6,190 nt of DNA, from contig CALZQD010000107.1 of assembly GCA_945828175.1 (NCBI GenBank), positions 1 through 6,190 of the forward strand. Direction: 5' to 3'. The position numbers were made by a program, and so were the translations under genes. Source of the DNA: an uncultured Bacteroidales bacterium (GTDB lineage: Bacteria > Bacteroidota > Bacteroidia > Bacteroidales > Muribaculaceae). Below the pieces are notes generated by a model. The model did no database searches and was not told the DNA's origin. It was given only the letters and a program-made list of their open reading frames with translations. Below are positions 1 through 6,190 of this stretch, piece by piece (within the stretch, counting starts at the first letter, position 1; each line of letters begins with the position of its first letter).

Positions 1-46
1 TACACACTGCATATCGTCGGCAGCGTCAGATGTGTATAAGAGACAG
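1..46 (+). other. Residual Illumina Nextera adapter with i5 index (artefact)
   Basis: This is synthetic sequence, not genome. Bases 1-5 (TACAC) match the end of the P5 primer. Bases 6-13 (ACTGCATA) match, from memory, the Nextera i5 index S506/N506. Bases 14-27 (TCGTCGGCAGCGTC) are the read-1 adapter, and bases 28-46 (AGATGTGTATAAGAGACAG) are the Tn5 mosaic end. The order P5 tail, index, adapter, mosaic end is exactly that of a Nextera library molecule. Any reading frame that starts here (for example the ATG at 30 giving MCIRDS, or the ATG at 32 giving MYKRQ) is translated adapter and should be trimmed. Confidence 0.98.
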
Positions 47-524
47 CCCCTCGGTCAAGACCGAAGCCGACCGCCGCGCCCTCGTCGACGCCGTCAGAGA
101 AGGGCTCATCGACATCATCGCCACCGACCACGCGCCTCACCGCCCCGCCGACAAGCAGGGAAGCCTCTTCAAGGCCGCCTCGGGTGCCCCTATGGTCGAA
201 TTCTCGCTCATCGCCGCCCTGTCGCTATTCACGCCCGAAGTCGTCGCCGAGCGCATGGCAGCCGCCCCGGCGCGCCTGTTCGCCATCGACCGCCGCGGCT
301 CGATAGCACCGGACAACTACGCCGACCTCGTCCTGGTTGACCCACATTCACCACATACCGTCAAAGACAGCGACGTCACAAGTCTATGCGGCTGGACACC
401 CGTCGACGGCCGCACTTTCAGCCACCGCGTCGTCAAAACCTGGGTCAACGGCAACTTATGCTTCGACCAAGGCGTTATTATTGACGACAAACGAGGTAAA
501 GCACTTTCTTTTAGCAGCATCTGA
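47..524 (+). CDS. pyrC: Dihydroorotase, class I, C-terminal part (5' end missing)
   Basis: Dihydroorotase is the cytoplasmic zinc amidohydrolase that interconverts N-carbamoyl-L-aspartate and L-dihydroorotate, the third step of de novo pyrimidine synthesis. About 158 genomic codons remain (first whole codon at 48, stop TGA 522-524). Class I enzymes usually have about 430-450 residues, so roughly the last third is present. The opening PSVKTEADR resembles the conserved PPLRTEADR segment. The ATDHAPH motif at 120-140 carries the catalytic, metal-binding Asp (codon 126-128), and it is followed by the K-G-S...AASGAPMVEF loop. Near the end, RGSIAPDNYADLVLVDP is the usual return to the C-terminal beta-sandwich of amidohydrolases. 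The metal-binding HxH and carboxylated Lys lie upstream and are lost. An apparent start at ATG 30 is adapter sequence, so the gene is truncated by the contig end and is not a short protein. The stop lies 6 bases before the next gene, suggesting co-transcription. Confidence 0.93.
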
Positions 525-530
525 CCGAAA

Positions 531-3242
531 ATGACAGAAACGAAAACAACCATCACGGGCCTGACCTCACGCCAGGTCGAAGAAAACCGTCGCCTCTGCG
601 GCGCCAATGTCCTCACACCCCCGCCGAAGCCGTCGCTGTTCAAGAAGTTCATCGGCAGCTTCAACGACCCGCTCATCAAGATTCTCCTCGTCGCACTGCT
701 GCTCTCGGTCGGCATCGCCGTCTATGAATACTCCGACGGCATCAAGGGCCTCAGCGTCTTCCTCGAGCCCCTCGGCATCCTCATCGCCGTCATGCTCGCC
801 ACGCTCATCGGCTTCTGGCTCGAAGTCAGCGCCGAAAAGAAATTCGACATCCTCAACCGCGTCAACGACGACCTGCTCGTCAAGGTCATCCGCGACGGCC
901 ACGTCACCCAGGTGCCGCGCCGCGACATCGTCCGCGGCGACATCGTTGTCCTCGACTCGGGCGACGAGGTTCCCGCCGACGGTCACCTTATCGACAGCAT
1001 CAGCCTAACTGTCAACGAGAGCACCCTCACCGGCGAGCCTATCGTCAATAAATCGCACTTCAAATCCGACGCCGACTGCGACGCCACTTACCCCACCGAC
1101 GCCCTGATGCGCGGCACTACCGTCGTCGAGGGCCGCGCCGTCATGGAGGTCACCGCCGTCGGCGACGCAACCGAATACGGCAAGGTCTACGAGGCCGCGC
1201 AGATTGACACGGGCGTCAAAACGCCTCTGACTCTGCAGTTTGAACGCCTCGGACGCCTCATTTCGACAATGAGTTACGTCATCGGCGCACTCATCGTCGT
1301 CGGCCGCTGCCTCATCTTCGACTGGGGCGCCGCCTCGACTGTCGAAATCACCGACTACCTGCTGACAACGCTGATGCTCGCCATAACCCTCATCGTCGTC
1401 TCGGTGCCCGAAGGCCTGCCCATGAGCGTCACTCTGAGCCTCGCCCTGAGCATGAGGCGCATGCTCGCCAGCAACAACCTCGTGCGCAAGCTTCACGCCT
1501 GCGAAACCATGGGCGCCACGACAGTCATCTGCACAGACAAGACCGGCACTCTGACCCGCAACCGCATGAGCGTCGCCGTCACCGATTTCTACGACCCCGA
1601 AGCCAAAAACGCCGACAGCACCGCCGCACGCATCGTCGACGAGGCCATCGCCGTCAACTCCACGGCCTTCCTCGAAGTCAATGACAGCGGCAACCCCGCC
1701 GTCGTCGGCAACCCCACCGAAGGCGCCATGCTGACATGGCTCTTCGACCGCGGCATAGATTACCTGAAACTGCGCGAGGACGCCGCCGTCGTCAGCCAGC
1801 TGCCTTTCTCGACCCAACGCAAGTATATGGCTACGGTCGTCATCTCGGCCGTCACGGGCCGCAAGACCGTCTATGTCAAAGGTGCTCCCGAGATAGTTCT
1901 CGACCTCTGCGCGAGCGTCGCCGGAGGTGTCAGCCGCGACAGCATAGCCGCCGAACTCGCTTCATACCAGGCCAAAGCGATGCGTACCCTCGGCTTCGCC
2001 TACGCCTTTGTCGACGACGACAATGACGTCATTGCCGACGGCCGCGTCAAAGCCCCGAACCTCGTTTTCATGGGCGTAGCGGGCATTGCCGACCCCGTCC
2101 GCGACGACGTTCCCGCGGCCATCCGCAAGTCTATCGACAGCGGCATCAACATCAAGATCGTCACCGGCGACACCCCCGGCACAGCCAAGGAAATCGGCCG
2201 TCAGGTGGGCCTCTGGTCTGACTCTGACAGCGACGAGAGCATCATCACCGGCACCGACTGGGCCGCCCTCGACGACGACACAGCCCGCCAGCGCGCCAAG
2301 AAACTGAAAATCATGGCCCGCGCACGACCGACCGACAAGGCCCGCTTAGTGCGCCTGCTTCAAGACAGCGGCGAAGTCGTCGCCGTCACTGGCGACGGCA
2401 CCAACGACGCCCCCGCGCTCAACGCCGCCCAGGTCGGCCTATCGATGGGCGACGGCACTGCCGTAGCCAAAGAAGCCAGCGACATCACCATCATCGACAA
2501 CTCTTTCGCCTCAATAACCAAGGCCGTTATGTGGGGCCGCTCGCTCTATCAGAACATCCGCCGCTTCATACTCTTCCAGCTGACTGTCAACCTCGTCGCC
2601 AGCCTCACGGTCGTCGCCGGAGCCTTCACGGGCACAGAATCGCCCCTGACGGTCACCCAGATGCTCTGGGTCAACCTCATCATGGACACCTTCGCCGCCC
2701 TCGCCCTCGCCTCGCTGCCGCCGAGCGAAGAGGTAATGAACCGCCCGCCGCGGCGCCGGAACGATTTCATCATCTCGCGCCCGATGTATACGCGCATCAT
2801 CGGGGTCGGCCTGCTCTTCACCGTCCTGATCTACGGCCTGTTGCAATATTTGCGCATCTACCGCATCGACTCGCTGACGCAGTTTAACCTCTGCGACTAC
2901 CTCGGATCGATATTCACCGTCGGAGGCGACAACCTTACGCCCGCCGACCTGACGATACTCTTCACCTTCTTCGTCTTCCTGCAGTTCTGGAACCTCTTCA
3001 ACGCCCGCGCCTTCGACAGCGGCCACAGCGCCTTCAACGACGCCCGCCACAGCCTCGTCTTCTTCGCCACCCTCGGCGTCATCATCGCCGGGCAGTTCCT
3101 GATAGTCTACGTCGGTGGCGAGATGTTTAACGTCGTCGCTCTCCCCTTCAGCGAAATGTTGACCATCCTTGCCGTCACCTCCCCCGTCATGCTCATCCCC
3201 CTTGTCTACGACCTCATCGCCCACGCCCTCCGCAAAAAATAA
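531..3242 (+). CDS. P-type Ca2+-transporting ATPase, PMCA-like (P2B type)
   Basis: This is a complete 903-residue inner-membrane pump expected to export Ca2+ at the cost of ATP. Visible parts are a cation-ATPase N-terminal segment (1-45), TM1-TM2 (about 50-100), an actuator domain with TGEP at 167-170, TM3-TM4 (about 243-305), a phosphorylation site DKTGT with Asp336, a nucleotide-binding KGAPE at 450, the hinge TGDGTNDAP at 620-628, and six C-terminal TM segments (about 678-900). Cation ligands follow the one-site PMCA pattern: Glu294 in PEGLP of TM4, Asn687 with Ala690 (where two-site SERCA pumps have Glu) in TM5, Asn715/Asp719 in TM6 (WVNLIMD), and Gln818 in TM8. The 42-residue spacing from Glu294 to Asp336 equals that in SERCA. 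The actuator motif ends in Pro rather than the commoner Ser (TGES), but the catalytic Glu169 is kept. The ATG at 531 is 6 bases after the pyrC stop with no Shine-Dalgarno sequence, as usual in Bacteroidota. Calcium specificity is inferred from these residues; no symbol is assigned. Confidence 0.93.
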   Translation: MTETKTTITGLTSRQVEENRRLCGANVLTPPPKPSLFKKFIGSFNDPLIKILLVALLLSVGIAVYEYSDGIKGLSVFLEPLGILIAVMLATLIGFWLEVSAEKKFDILNRVNDDLLVKVIRDGHVTQVPRRDIVRGDIVVLDSGDEVPADGHLIDSISLTVNESTLTGEPIVNKSHFKSDADCDATYPTDALMRGTTVVEGRAVMEVTAVGDATEYGKVYEAAQIDTGVKTPLTLQFERLGRLISTMSYVIGALIVVGRCLIFDWGAASTVEITDYLLTTLMLAITLIVVSVPEGLPMSVTLSLALSMRRMLASNNLVRKLHACETMGATTVICTDKTGTLTRNRMSVAVTDFYDPEAKNADSTAARIVDEAIAVNSTAFLEVNDSGNPAVVGNPTEGAMLTWLFDRGIDYLKLREDAAVVSQLPFSTQRKYMATVVISAVTGRKTVYVKGAPEIVLDLCASVAGGVSRDSIAAELASYQAKAMRTLGFAYAFVDDDNDVIADGRVKAPNLVFMGVAGIADPVRDDVPAAIRKSIDSGINIKIVTGDTPGTAKEIGRQVGLWSDSDSDESIITGTDWAALDDDTARQRAKKLKIMARARPTDKARLVRLLQDSGEVVAVTGDGTNDAPALNAAQVGLSMGDGTAVAKEASDITIIDNSFASITKAVMWGRSLYQNIRRFILFQLTVNLVASLTVVAGAFTGTESPLTVTQMLWVNLIMDTFAALALASLPPSEEVMNRPPRRRNDFIISRPMYTRIIGVGLLFTVLIYGLLQYLRIYRIDSLTQFNLCDYLGSIFTVGGDNLTPADLTILFTFFVFLQFWNLFNARAFDSGHSAFNDARHSLVFFATLGVIIAGQFLIVYVGGEMFNVVALPFSEMLTILAVTSPVMLIPLVYDLIAHALRKK

Positions 3243-3275
3243 GCCCAAGCCCCGGGATTCCAACGTATTGACTAC

Positions 3276-3307
3276 GAACACAAGACCAAAAGAACACAAG
3301 AACACAA
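3276..3307 (+). repeat. Four tandem octamers, GAACACAA type (left arm)
   Basis: Four contiguous 8-base units are readable: GAACACAA (3276-3283), the variant GACCAAAA (3284-3291), then GAACACAA twice (3292-3307). The run lies 33 bases after the ATPase stop and ends against an 8-base T-run (3310-3317). A period of 8 does not suit coding sequence. Its reverse complement (TTCTTGTG phase) resembles the octamers on the other side of the T-run, so this is one arm of an inverted structure. Function unknown. Confidence 0.85.
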
Positions 3308-3347
3308 GATTTTTTTTATGTTCTTATGTCCCTATGCCCTTTTGTCC
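3276..3347 (+). terminator. Large imperfect hairpin after the ATPase gene, possible terminator
   Basis: The octamer arms 3276-3309 and 3314-3347 fold on each other around a four-T loop (3310-3313). The inner 15 positions (3295-3309 against 3314-3328) pair at 13, including one G-U. The outer 19 pair at about 12, giving about 25 of 34. It follows the last gene of the pyrC-ATPase unit and precedes the korA promoter, so it could end that transcript or protect its 3' end. It has no GC-rich stem followed by a clean U-run: the longest T-run is in the loop and the stem is AT-rich. Terminator activity is therefore only an inference. Confidence 0.4.
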
Positions 3348-3360
3348 TTATGTTCTTGAT
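3313..3360 (+). repeat. Degenerate tandem octamers, TTCTTATG type (right arm)
   Basis: Six consecutive 8-base units in register: TTTTTATG, TTCTTATG, TCCCTATG, CCCTTTTG, TCCTTATG and the divergent TTCTTGAT. The consensus is about TYCYTATG and each differs from it by a few bases. The units are close to the reverse complement of the GAACACAA octamers 5' of the T-run, differing mainly at one position (A versus G). From general memory, similar pyrimidine-rich octamer runs occur between genes in other Bacteroidales genomes; I have not searched for this. Confidence 0.8.
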
Positions 3361-3375
3361 TGTGCATTGTGCATT
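3359..3375 (+). repeat. Short 7-base tandem repeat (ATTGTGC)
   Basis: ATTGTGC occurs twice in direct tandem followed by ATT (3359-3375), immediately after the octamer run and with a different period (7 rather than 8). Too short to assign a role; it may be replication-slippage debris or part of the same intergenic element. Confidence 0.7.
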
Positions 3376-3450
3376 AAGATAATTTCTGAGAAAATTTAAA
3401 TAAAATCAAATAAGTATGAATTTTTCGCGGATTATTGCAAATTAATTGAC

Positions 3451-3458
3451 TACCTTTG
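3451..3458 (+). promoter_or_regulatory. Bacteroidota-type promoter element (TAnnTTTG) for korAB
   Basis: TACCTTTG fits the Bacteroidota -7 consensus TAnnTTTG used by the phylum's primary sigma factor. It is preceded by a long AT-rich stretch (about 3375-3447). A -33 TTTG box is not clear: the nearest TTG (3435-3437) is only 13 bases upstream, closer than the usual roughly 19-base spacing. Transcription would begin around 3462-3466, leaving a leader of about 65-70 bases before the korA ATG at 3532. Confidence 0.65.
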
Positions 3459-3463
3459 TCGTC

Positions 3464-3488
3464 GGTTGTGGTGATCGTCGCCTCAACC
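3464..3488 (+). promoter_or_regulatory. Stem-loop at the predicted 5' end of the korAB mRNA
   Basis: GGTTG (3464-3468) pairs with CAACC (3484-3488). After a single T-T mismatch, GGTGA (3470-3474) pairs with TCGCC (3478-3482), including one G-U, around the loop TCG (3475-3477). That gives ten pairs in 25 bases. It begins about 6 bases after the TAnnTTTG box, so the transcript would start with or very near this hairpin. A 5' hairpin of this kind could protect the mRNA from decay or be a protein-binding site; neither is shown. The remaining leader (3489-3531) is A-rich, with no Shine-Dalgarno sequence. Confidence 0.5.
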
Positions 3489-3531
3489 CTCTTTAGAAAC
3501 CTTAAAAGACTATAACAAACCAGCAGTTATC

Positions 3532-5379
3532 ATGTTAGAGAAAACCAATGTGAAAGTTCTCGACAAGGTCGTCGTCCGCTTCTCGGGAGACTCGGGAGAC
3601 GGCATGCAGCTTGCCGGAAATATCTTTACAAACGTGTCTGCCGGCATTGGCAACCAAGTGTCGACCTTCCCCGACTATCCGGCTGAAATCCGCGCCCCGC
3701 AGGGCTCGCTCAGCGGCGTTTCGGGCTTCCAGGTAAGCGTTGGCACAGGCGTCCACACCCCCGGCGACCAGTGCGACGTGCTGATAGCCATGAATCCCGC
3801 GGCGCTCAAGCAGAATGTCAAATTCCTCAAACCCGGCGGCGTCATCATCGTCGACATCGACTCGTTTAAGGAGGCCGACCTCAAAAAAGCGCTCTTCACA
3901 ACCGACGAGCCCTTCAAGGAGCTCGGCATCACAGCCCAGGTCGTCGAAGTGCCCGTCACCTCGATGACGAAGGCTGCTCTCGCCGACAGCGGCCTCGACA
4001 ACAAGAGCATCCTCAAATGCCGCAACATCTTCGCGCTTGGTCTCGTCTGCTGGCTCTTCGACCGCCCCGTCGAGAGCGCCAAGCGTCACCTCGCCAAGAA
4101 ATTCGCCAAGAAACCGGCCGTCTTCGAAGCCAACTCGCTCGTCCTCGACGCCGGTTATAACTACGGTCACAATATCCACGCCTCTGTCTCGACCTATCGC
4201 ATCGAAACCGAAGACCCGTGTCCGGGCATCTACACCGACATCAACGGCAACACCGCCACGGCCTGGGGTCTCATCATGGCCTCTGAGAAATGCGGTCGAC
4301 CCCTCTTCTTAGGCTCATATCCCATCACCCCCGCCACCGACATCCTCCACGAGCTGGCAAAGCGCAAAGACCTCGGCGTCAAGGCCTGCCAGATGGAAGA
4401 CGAGATCGCCGGCGTCTGCTCGGCCATCGGCGCCTCGTTTGCCGGCAACCTGGCCGTGACATCGACCTCGGGCCCCGGTCTGGCACTTAAGAGCGAAGGC
4501 ATAGGCCTCGCCGTCATCGCCGAGCTGCCCCTCGTCGTCATCGACGTACAGCGCGGCGGCCCCTCGACAGGCCTGCCCACAAAAACCGAACAGACCGACC
4601 TGATGCAGGCCCTCTACGGCCGCAACGGCGAGTCACCCGTGGCTGTCGTCGCCCCCGCATCGCCCACCGACTGCTTCACCATGGCCTTCGAAGCCTGCCG
4701 CATCGCCGTCGAGCACATGACTCCCGTCATCCTCCTGAGCGACGCCTTCATCGGCAACGGCTCGTCGGCATGGCGCATCCCCGAAGCCGACGAATACCCG
4801 ACAATCAAGACTCCCGACGTGCCCGCCGAACTGCGTGACGGCAGCTGGCGCCCCTACATGCGCGACAGCAAGACCCTCGCACGCTACTGGGCCGTTCCCG
4901 GCACCGAAGGCTGCGCCCACCGACTCGGCGGCCTCGAAAAAGACGCCAACACCGGCGCCATCTCGACCGACCCCGCCAACCACGAGAAGATGGTGATGAC
5001 ACGCCGTCAGAAGATCGCCAACATCGCCTACGACATCCCCGAGCTCGAAGTCCTCGGCAATCCCGACGCCGACACCCTCATCATCGGCTGGGGCGGCACA
5101 TACGGCCATCTCCACACTGCCGCCGACGAGCTCTGCGCCGCAGGACGTCCGGTTGCATTCGCCCACTTCAGATACATCAACCCGCTGCCCGCCAACACCG
5201 GCGACATCATCCGCCGCTACAAACGCGTAATCGTGGCCGAGCTCAACACCGGCATGTTCGCCGACTACCTCCAGGCCAAATTCCCCGGCGTCGAAATCAA
5301 GCGTATCAACAAAATCCAAGGCCAGCCATTCCTCGTGAGCGAACTGGTCGACGGTGTCATCAATTTAATGGATAAATAA
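3532..5379 (+). CDS. korA: 2-oxoglutarate:ferredoxin oxidoreductase, fused gamma-alpha subunit
   Basis: This is the large subunit of a cytoplasmic thiamine-diphosphate enzyme that converts a 2-oxoacid plus CoA to acyl-CoA and CO2 while reducing ferredoxin. The 615 residues are a gamma domain followed by an alpha domain, the usual fused arrangement. The gamma domain (about 12-190) opens with FSGDSGDGMQLAG, followed by FPDYPAEIRAPQG. The alpha domain starts near 240 and holds YPITP at 263-267 (substrate/TPP loop), the QMEDE segment at 287-291 expected near the thiamine ring, and RGGPSTGLPT from Arg341. That Arg matches the substrate-carboxylate-binding Arg344 known in the Sulfolobus tokodaii enzyme. 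The C-terminal part (about 480-615) is the transketolase-C-like domain. There are no ferredoxin-type Cys clusters, as expected, since the iron-sulfur site is in the beta subunit. The start is ATG 3532, placing the gamma motif at the normal N-terminal distance. korB follows after 9 bases. Substrate could be another 2-oxoacid (pyruvate or branched-chain), but sequence style and partner favour 2-oxoglutarate. Confidence 0.92.
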   Translation: MLEKTNVKVLDKVVVRFSGDSGDGMQLAGNIFTNVSAGIGNQVSTFPDYPAEIRAPQGSLSGVSGFQVSVGTGVHTPGDQCDVLIAMNPAALKQNVKFLKPGGVIIVDIDSFKEADLKKALFTTDEPFKELGITAQVVEVPVTSMTKAALADSGLDNKSILKCRNIFALGLVCWLFDRPVESAKRHLAKKFAKKPAVFEANSLVLDAGYNYGHNIHASVSTYRIETEDPCPGIYTDINGNTATAWGLIMASEKCGRPLFLGSYPITPATDILHELAKRKDLGVKACQMEDEIAGVCSAIGASFAGNLAVTSTSGPGLALKSEGIGLAVIAELPLVVIDVQRGGPSTGLPTKTEQTDLMQALYGRNGESPVAVVAPASPTDCFTMAFEACRIAVEHMTPVILLSDAFIGNGSSAWRIPEADEYPTIKTPDVPAELRDGSWRPYMRDSKTLARYWAVPGTEGCAHRLGGLEKDANTGAISTDPANHEKMVMTRRQKIANIAYDIPELEVLGNPDADTLIIGWGGTYGHLHTAADELCAAGRPVAFAHFRYINPLPANTGDIIRRYKRVIVAELNTGMFADYLQAKFPGVEIKRINKIQGQPFLVSELVDGVINLMDK

Positions 5380-5388
5380 GAGTCTGAT

Positions 5389-6190
5389 ATGGAACAGAAC
5401 AACTATAAAGCATCCGACTTCAAGAACGACCAGTCAGTGCGCTGGTGTCCCGGTTGCGGAGACCACGCCATACTCAACACCCTCCACAAGGCCATGGCCG
5501 AACTGGGTGTCGCACCCCACAAGACAGCCGTCATATCAGGCATCGGCTGCAGCTCGCGCCTGCCCTACTATATGAACACCTATGGCTTCCACACCATCCA
5601 CGGCCGTGCAGCAGCCATAGCAACAGGCTTCAAGGTAGCAAATCCCGAGATGACCGTCTGGCAGATTTCGGGCGACGGCGACGGCCTCGCCATCGGCGGC
5701 AACCACTTCATCCACGCCGTCCGCCGCAACATCGACATCAACATGCTCTTGTTCAACAACAAGATCTACGGCCTCACCAAAGGCCAGTATTCGCCGACGA
5801 GCGCCCGCGGCTTCGTATCGAAATCGTCGCCCTACGGCACAACCGAAGACCCCTTCATCCCCGCAGAGCTCGTCTTCGGCGCCCGCGGCAACTTCTTCGG
5901 CCGCTCGATCGATGTTGAGCTCAATACCTCGGTCGAGGTAATGGTCGCAGCCGCACGCCACAAAGGCGCCTCGGTCGTCGAGATTCTCCAGAACTGCGTC
6001 ATTTTCAACAACGGCATCCACAACGCCATCACCGACCGTGAAGTGCGTGCCGACAAGACCATCCACCTGCGCCACGGCGAGAAGATGATCTTCGGCAAAG
6101 ACAACAACCGCGGTCTCGTCCGGGACGGCTTCCTGCTCAAGGCCGTCACCATCGGCGAAGACGGCTACACGCTCGACGACGTCCTCGTCC
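5389..6190 (+). CDS. korB: 2-oxoglutarate:ferredoxin oxidoreductase, beta subunit (3' end missing)
   Basis: The frame opens at ATG 5389 and stays open to the window edge: 267 codons plus one base, of an expected roughly 335-340. This subunit holds thiamine diphosphate and one [4Fe-4S] cluster that passes electrons to ferredoxin. Cluster ligands are visible as Cys20 and Cys23 (WCPGCG), Cys54 (GIGCSS) and Cys203 (LQNCVIF); the 31-residue step from Cys23 to Cys54 equals that in the Sulfolobus enzyme (Cys15 to Cys46). The TPP/Mg signature is GDGDGLAIGGNH (95-106) through NNKIYGLTKGQYSPTS (123-138). Arg57, three residues after Cys54, takes the place of the substrate-contacting Lys49 of Sulfolobus; from memory Arg is usual in bacterial KorB. 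The short gap after korA (5380-5388) and the shared cofactor chemistry show that the two form one enzyme. Truncation is due only to the end of the window. Confidence 0.92.
   Translation, partial: MEQNNYKASDFKNDQSVRWCPGCGDHAILNTLHKAMAELGVAPHKTAVISGIGCSSRLPYYMNTYGFHTIHGRAAAIATGFKVANPEMTVWQISGDGDGLAIGGNHFIHAVRRNIDINMLLFNNKIYGLTKGQYSPTSARGFVSKSSPYGTTEDPFIPAELVFGARGNFFGRSIDVELNTSVEVMVAAARHKGASVVEILQNCVIFNNGIHNAITDREVRADKTIHLRHGEKMIFGKDNNRGLVRDGFLLKAVTIGEDGYTLDDVLV

Noticed and set aside
30..46. ATG at 30 as the start of a 164-residue protein
   Set aside because: The first residues (MCIRDS) are translated Nextera adapter; the homologous protein is a much longer dihydroorotase whose 5' end is missing.
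1005..1817. Long reverse-strand open frame (270 codons) opposite the ATPase gene
   Set aside because: It lies entirely antisense to conserved ATPase domains, has low-complexity Asp/Gly/Val/Ala composition, and is explained by C-rich third codon positions on the plus strand.
3250..3256. CCCCGGG palindrome just after the ATPase stop as an intrinsic terminator
   Set aside because: Only three pairs with no loop and no T-run after it.
2511..3305. Reverse-strand open frame (264 codons) covering the ATPase C-terminus and part of the spacer
   Set aside because: Highly acidic, Glu/Asp/Val-rich translation with no recognisable domain; a mirror of GC-skewed codons of the transmembrane region on the plus strand.
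3276..3375. CRISPR array or integration site
   Set aside because: Repeat units are only 7-8 bases with no unique spacers, no cas genes and no tRNA or integrase nearby.
3169..3399. Small plus-strand open frame running from the ATPase 3' end through the octamer repeats
   Set aside because: Starts out of frame inside the ATPase gene and its second half is translated repeat; the 8-base period is incompatible with selected coding.
4633..5319. Reverse-strand open frame (228 codons) opposite korA
   Set aside because: Antisense to conserved KorA sequence, Gly/Val/Asp-rich, no domain; same codon-bias cause.
5445..5918. 157-codon plus-strand frame within korB
   Set aside because: An Arg/His/Pro-rich shadow in another frame of korB, whose true frame from 5389 contains all expected TPP and iron-sulfur motifs.

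Overview
The window looks like a GC-rich member of the Bacteroidales, probably from a gut community. Muribaculaceae would fit; Rikenellaceae/Alistipes is an alternative, and I cannot settle the genus by eye. The reasons are: Bacteroidales-like protein sequences for dihydroorotase, a PMCA-type calcium ATPase and a two-subunit 2-oxoacid:ferredoxin oxidoreductase; no Shine-Dalgarno sequence before the start codons; and a TAnnTTTG promoter element typical of the phylum. Coding DNA is GC-rich with mostly C in third positions, while the one sizeable intergenic gap is strongly AT-rich.

Bases 1-46 are not biological. They are the end of an Illumina P5 primer, an i5 index and the Nextera/Tn5 read-1 adapter, left on the end of the contig. 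Real sequence begins at 47, inside the C-terminal part of dihydroorotase (pyrC, to 524). Six bases later starts a complete 903-residue P-type Ca2+-transporting ATPase (531-3242). The two are probably co-transcribed.

The 289-base gap 3243-3531 is the most structured part of the window. It holds tandem octamers on both sides of a T-run whose two arms are reverse complements of one another (imperfect hairpin, 3276-3347), a short 7-base tandem repeat (3359-3375), an AT-rich stretch, a promoter element (3451-3458), and a compact stem-loop (3464-3488) placed where the mRNA would begin.

That promoter would drive korA (3532-5379, fused gamma-alpha subunit) and korB (5389 to the window end, truncated by the contig edge). 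Together they form a ferredoxin-dependent 2-oxoacid oxidoreductase, most likely for 2-oxoglutarate, which links the oxidative or reductive branch of the TCA cycle to ferredoxin. The four genes are ordinary housekeeping or physiological genes. I see no mobile element, CRISPR array, defence system or undescribed multi-gene system; what merits a second look is the intergenic architecture and the adapter artefact.
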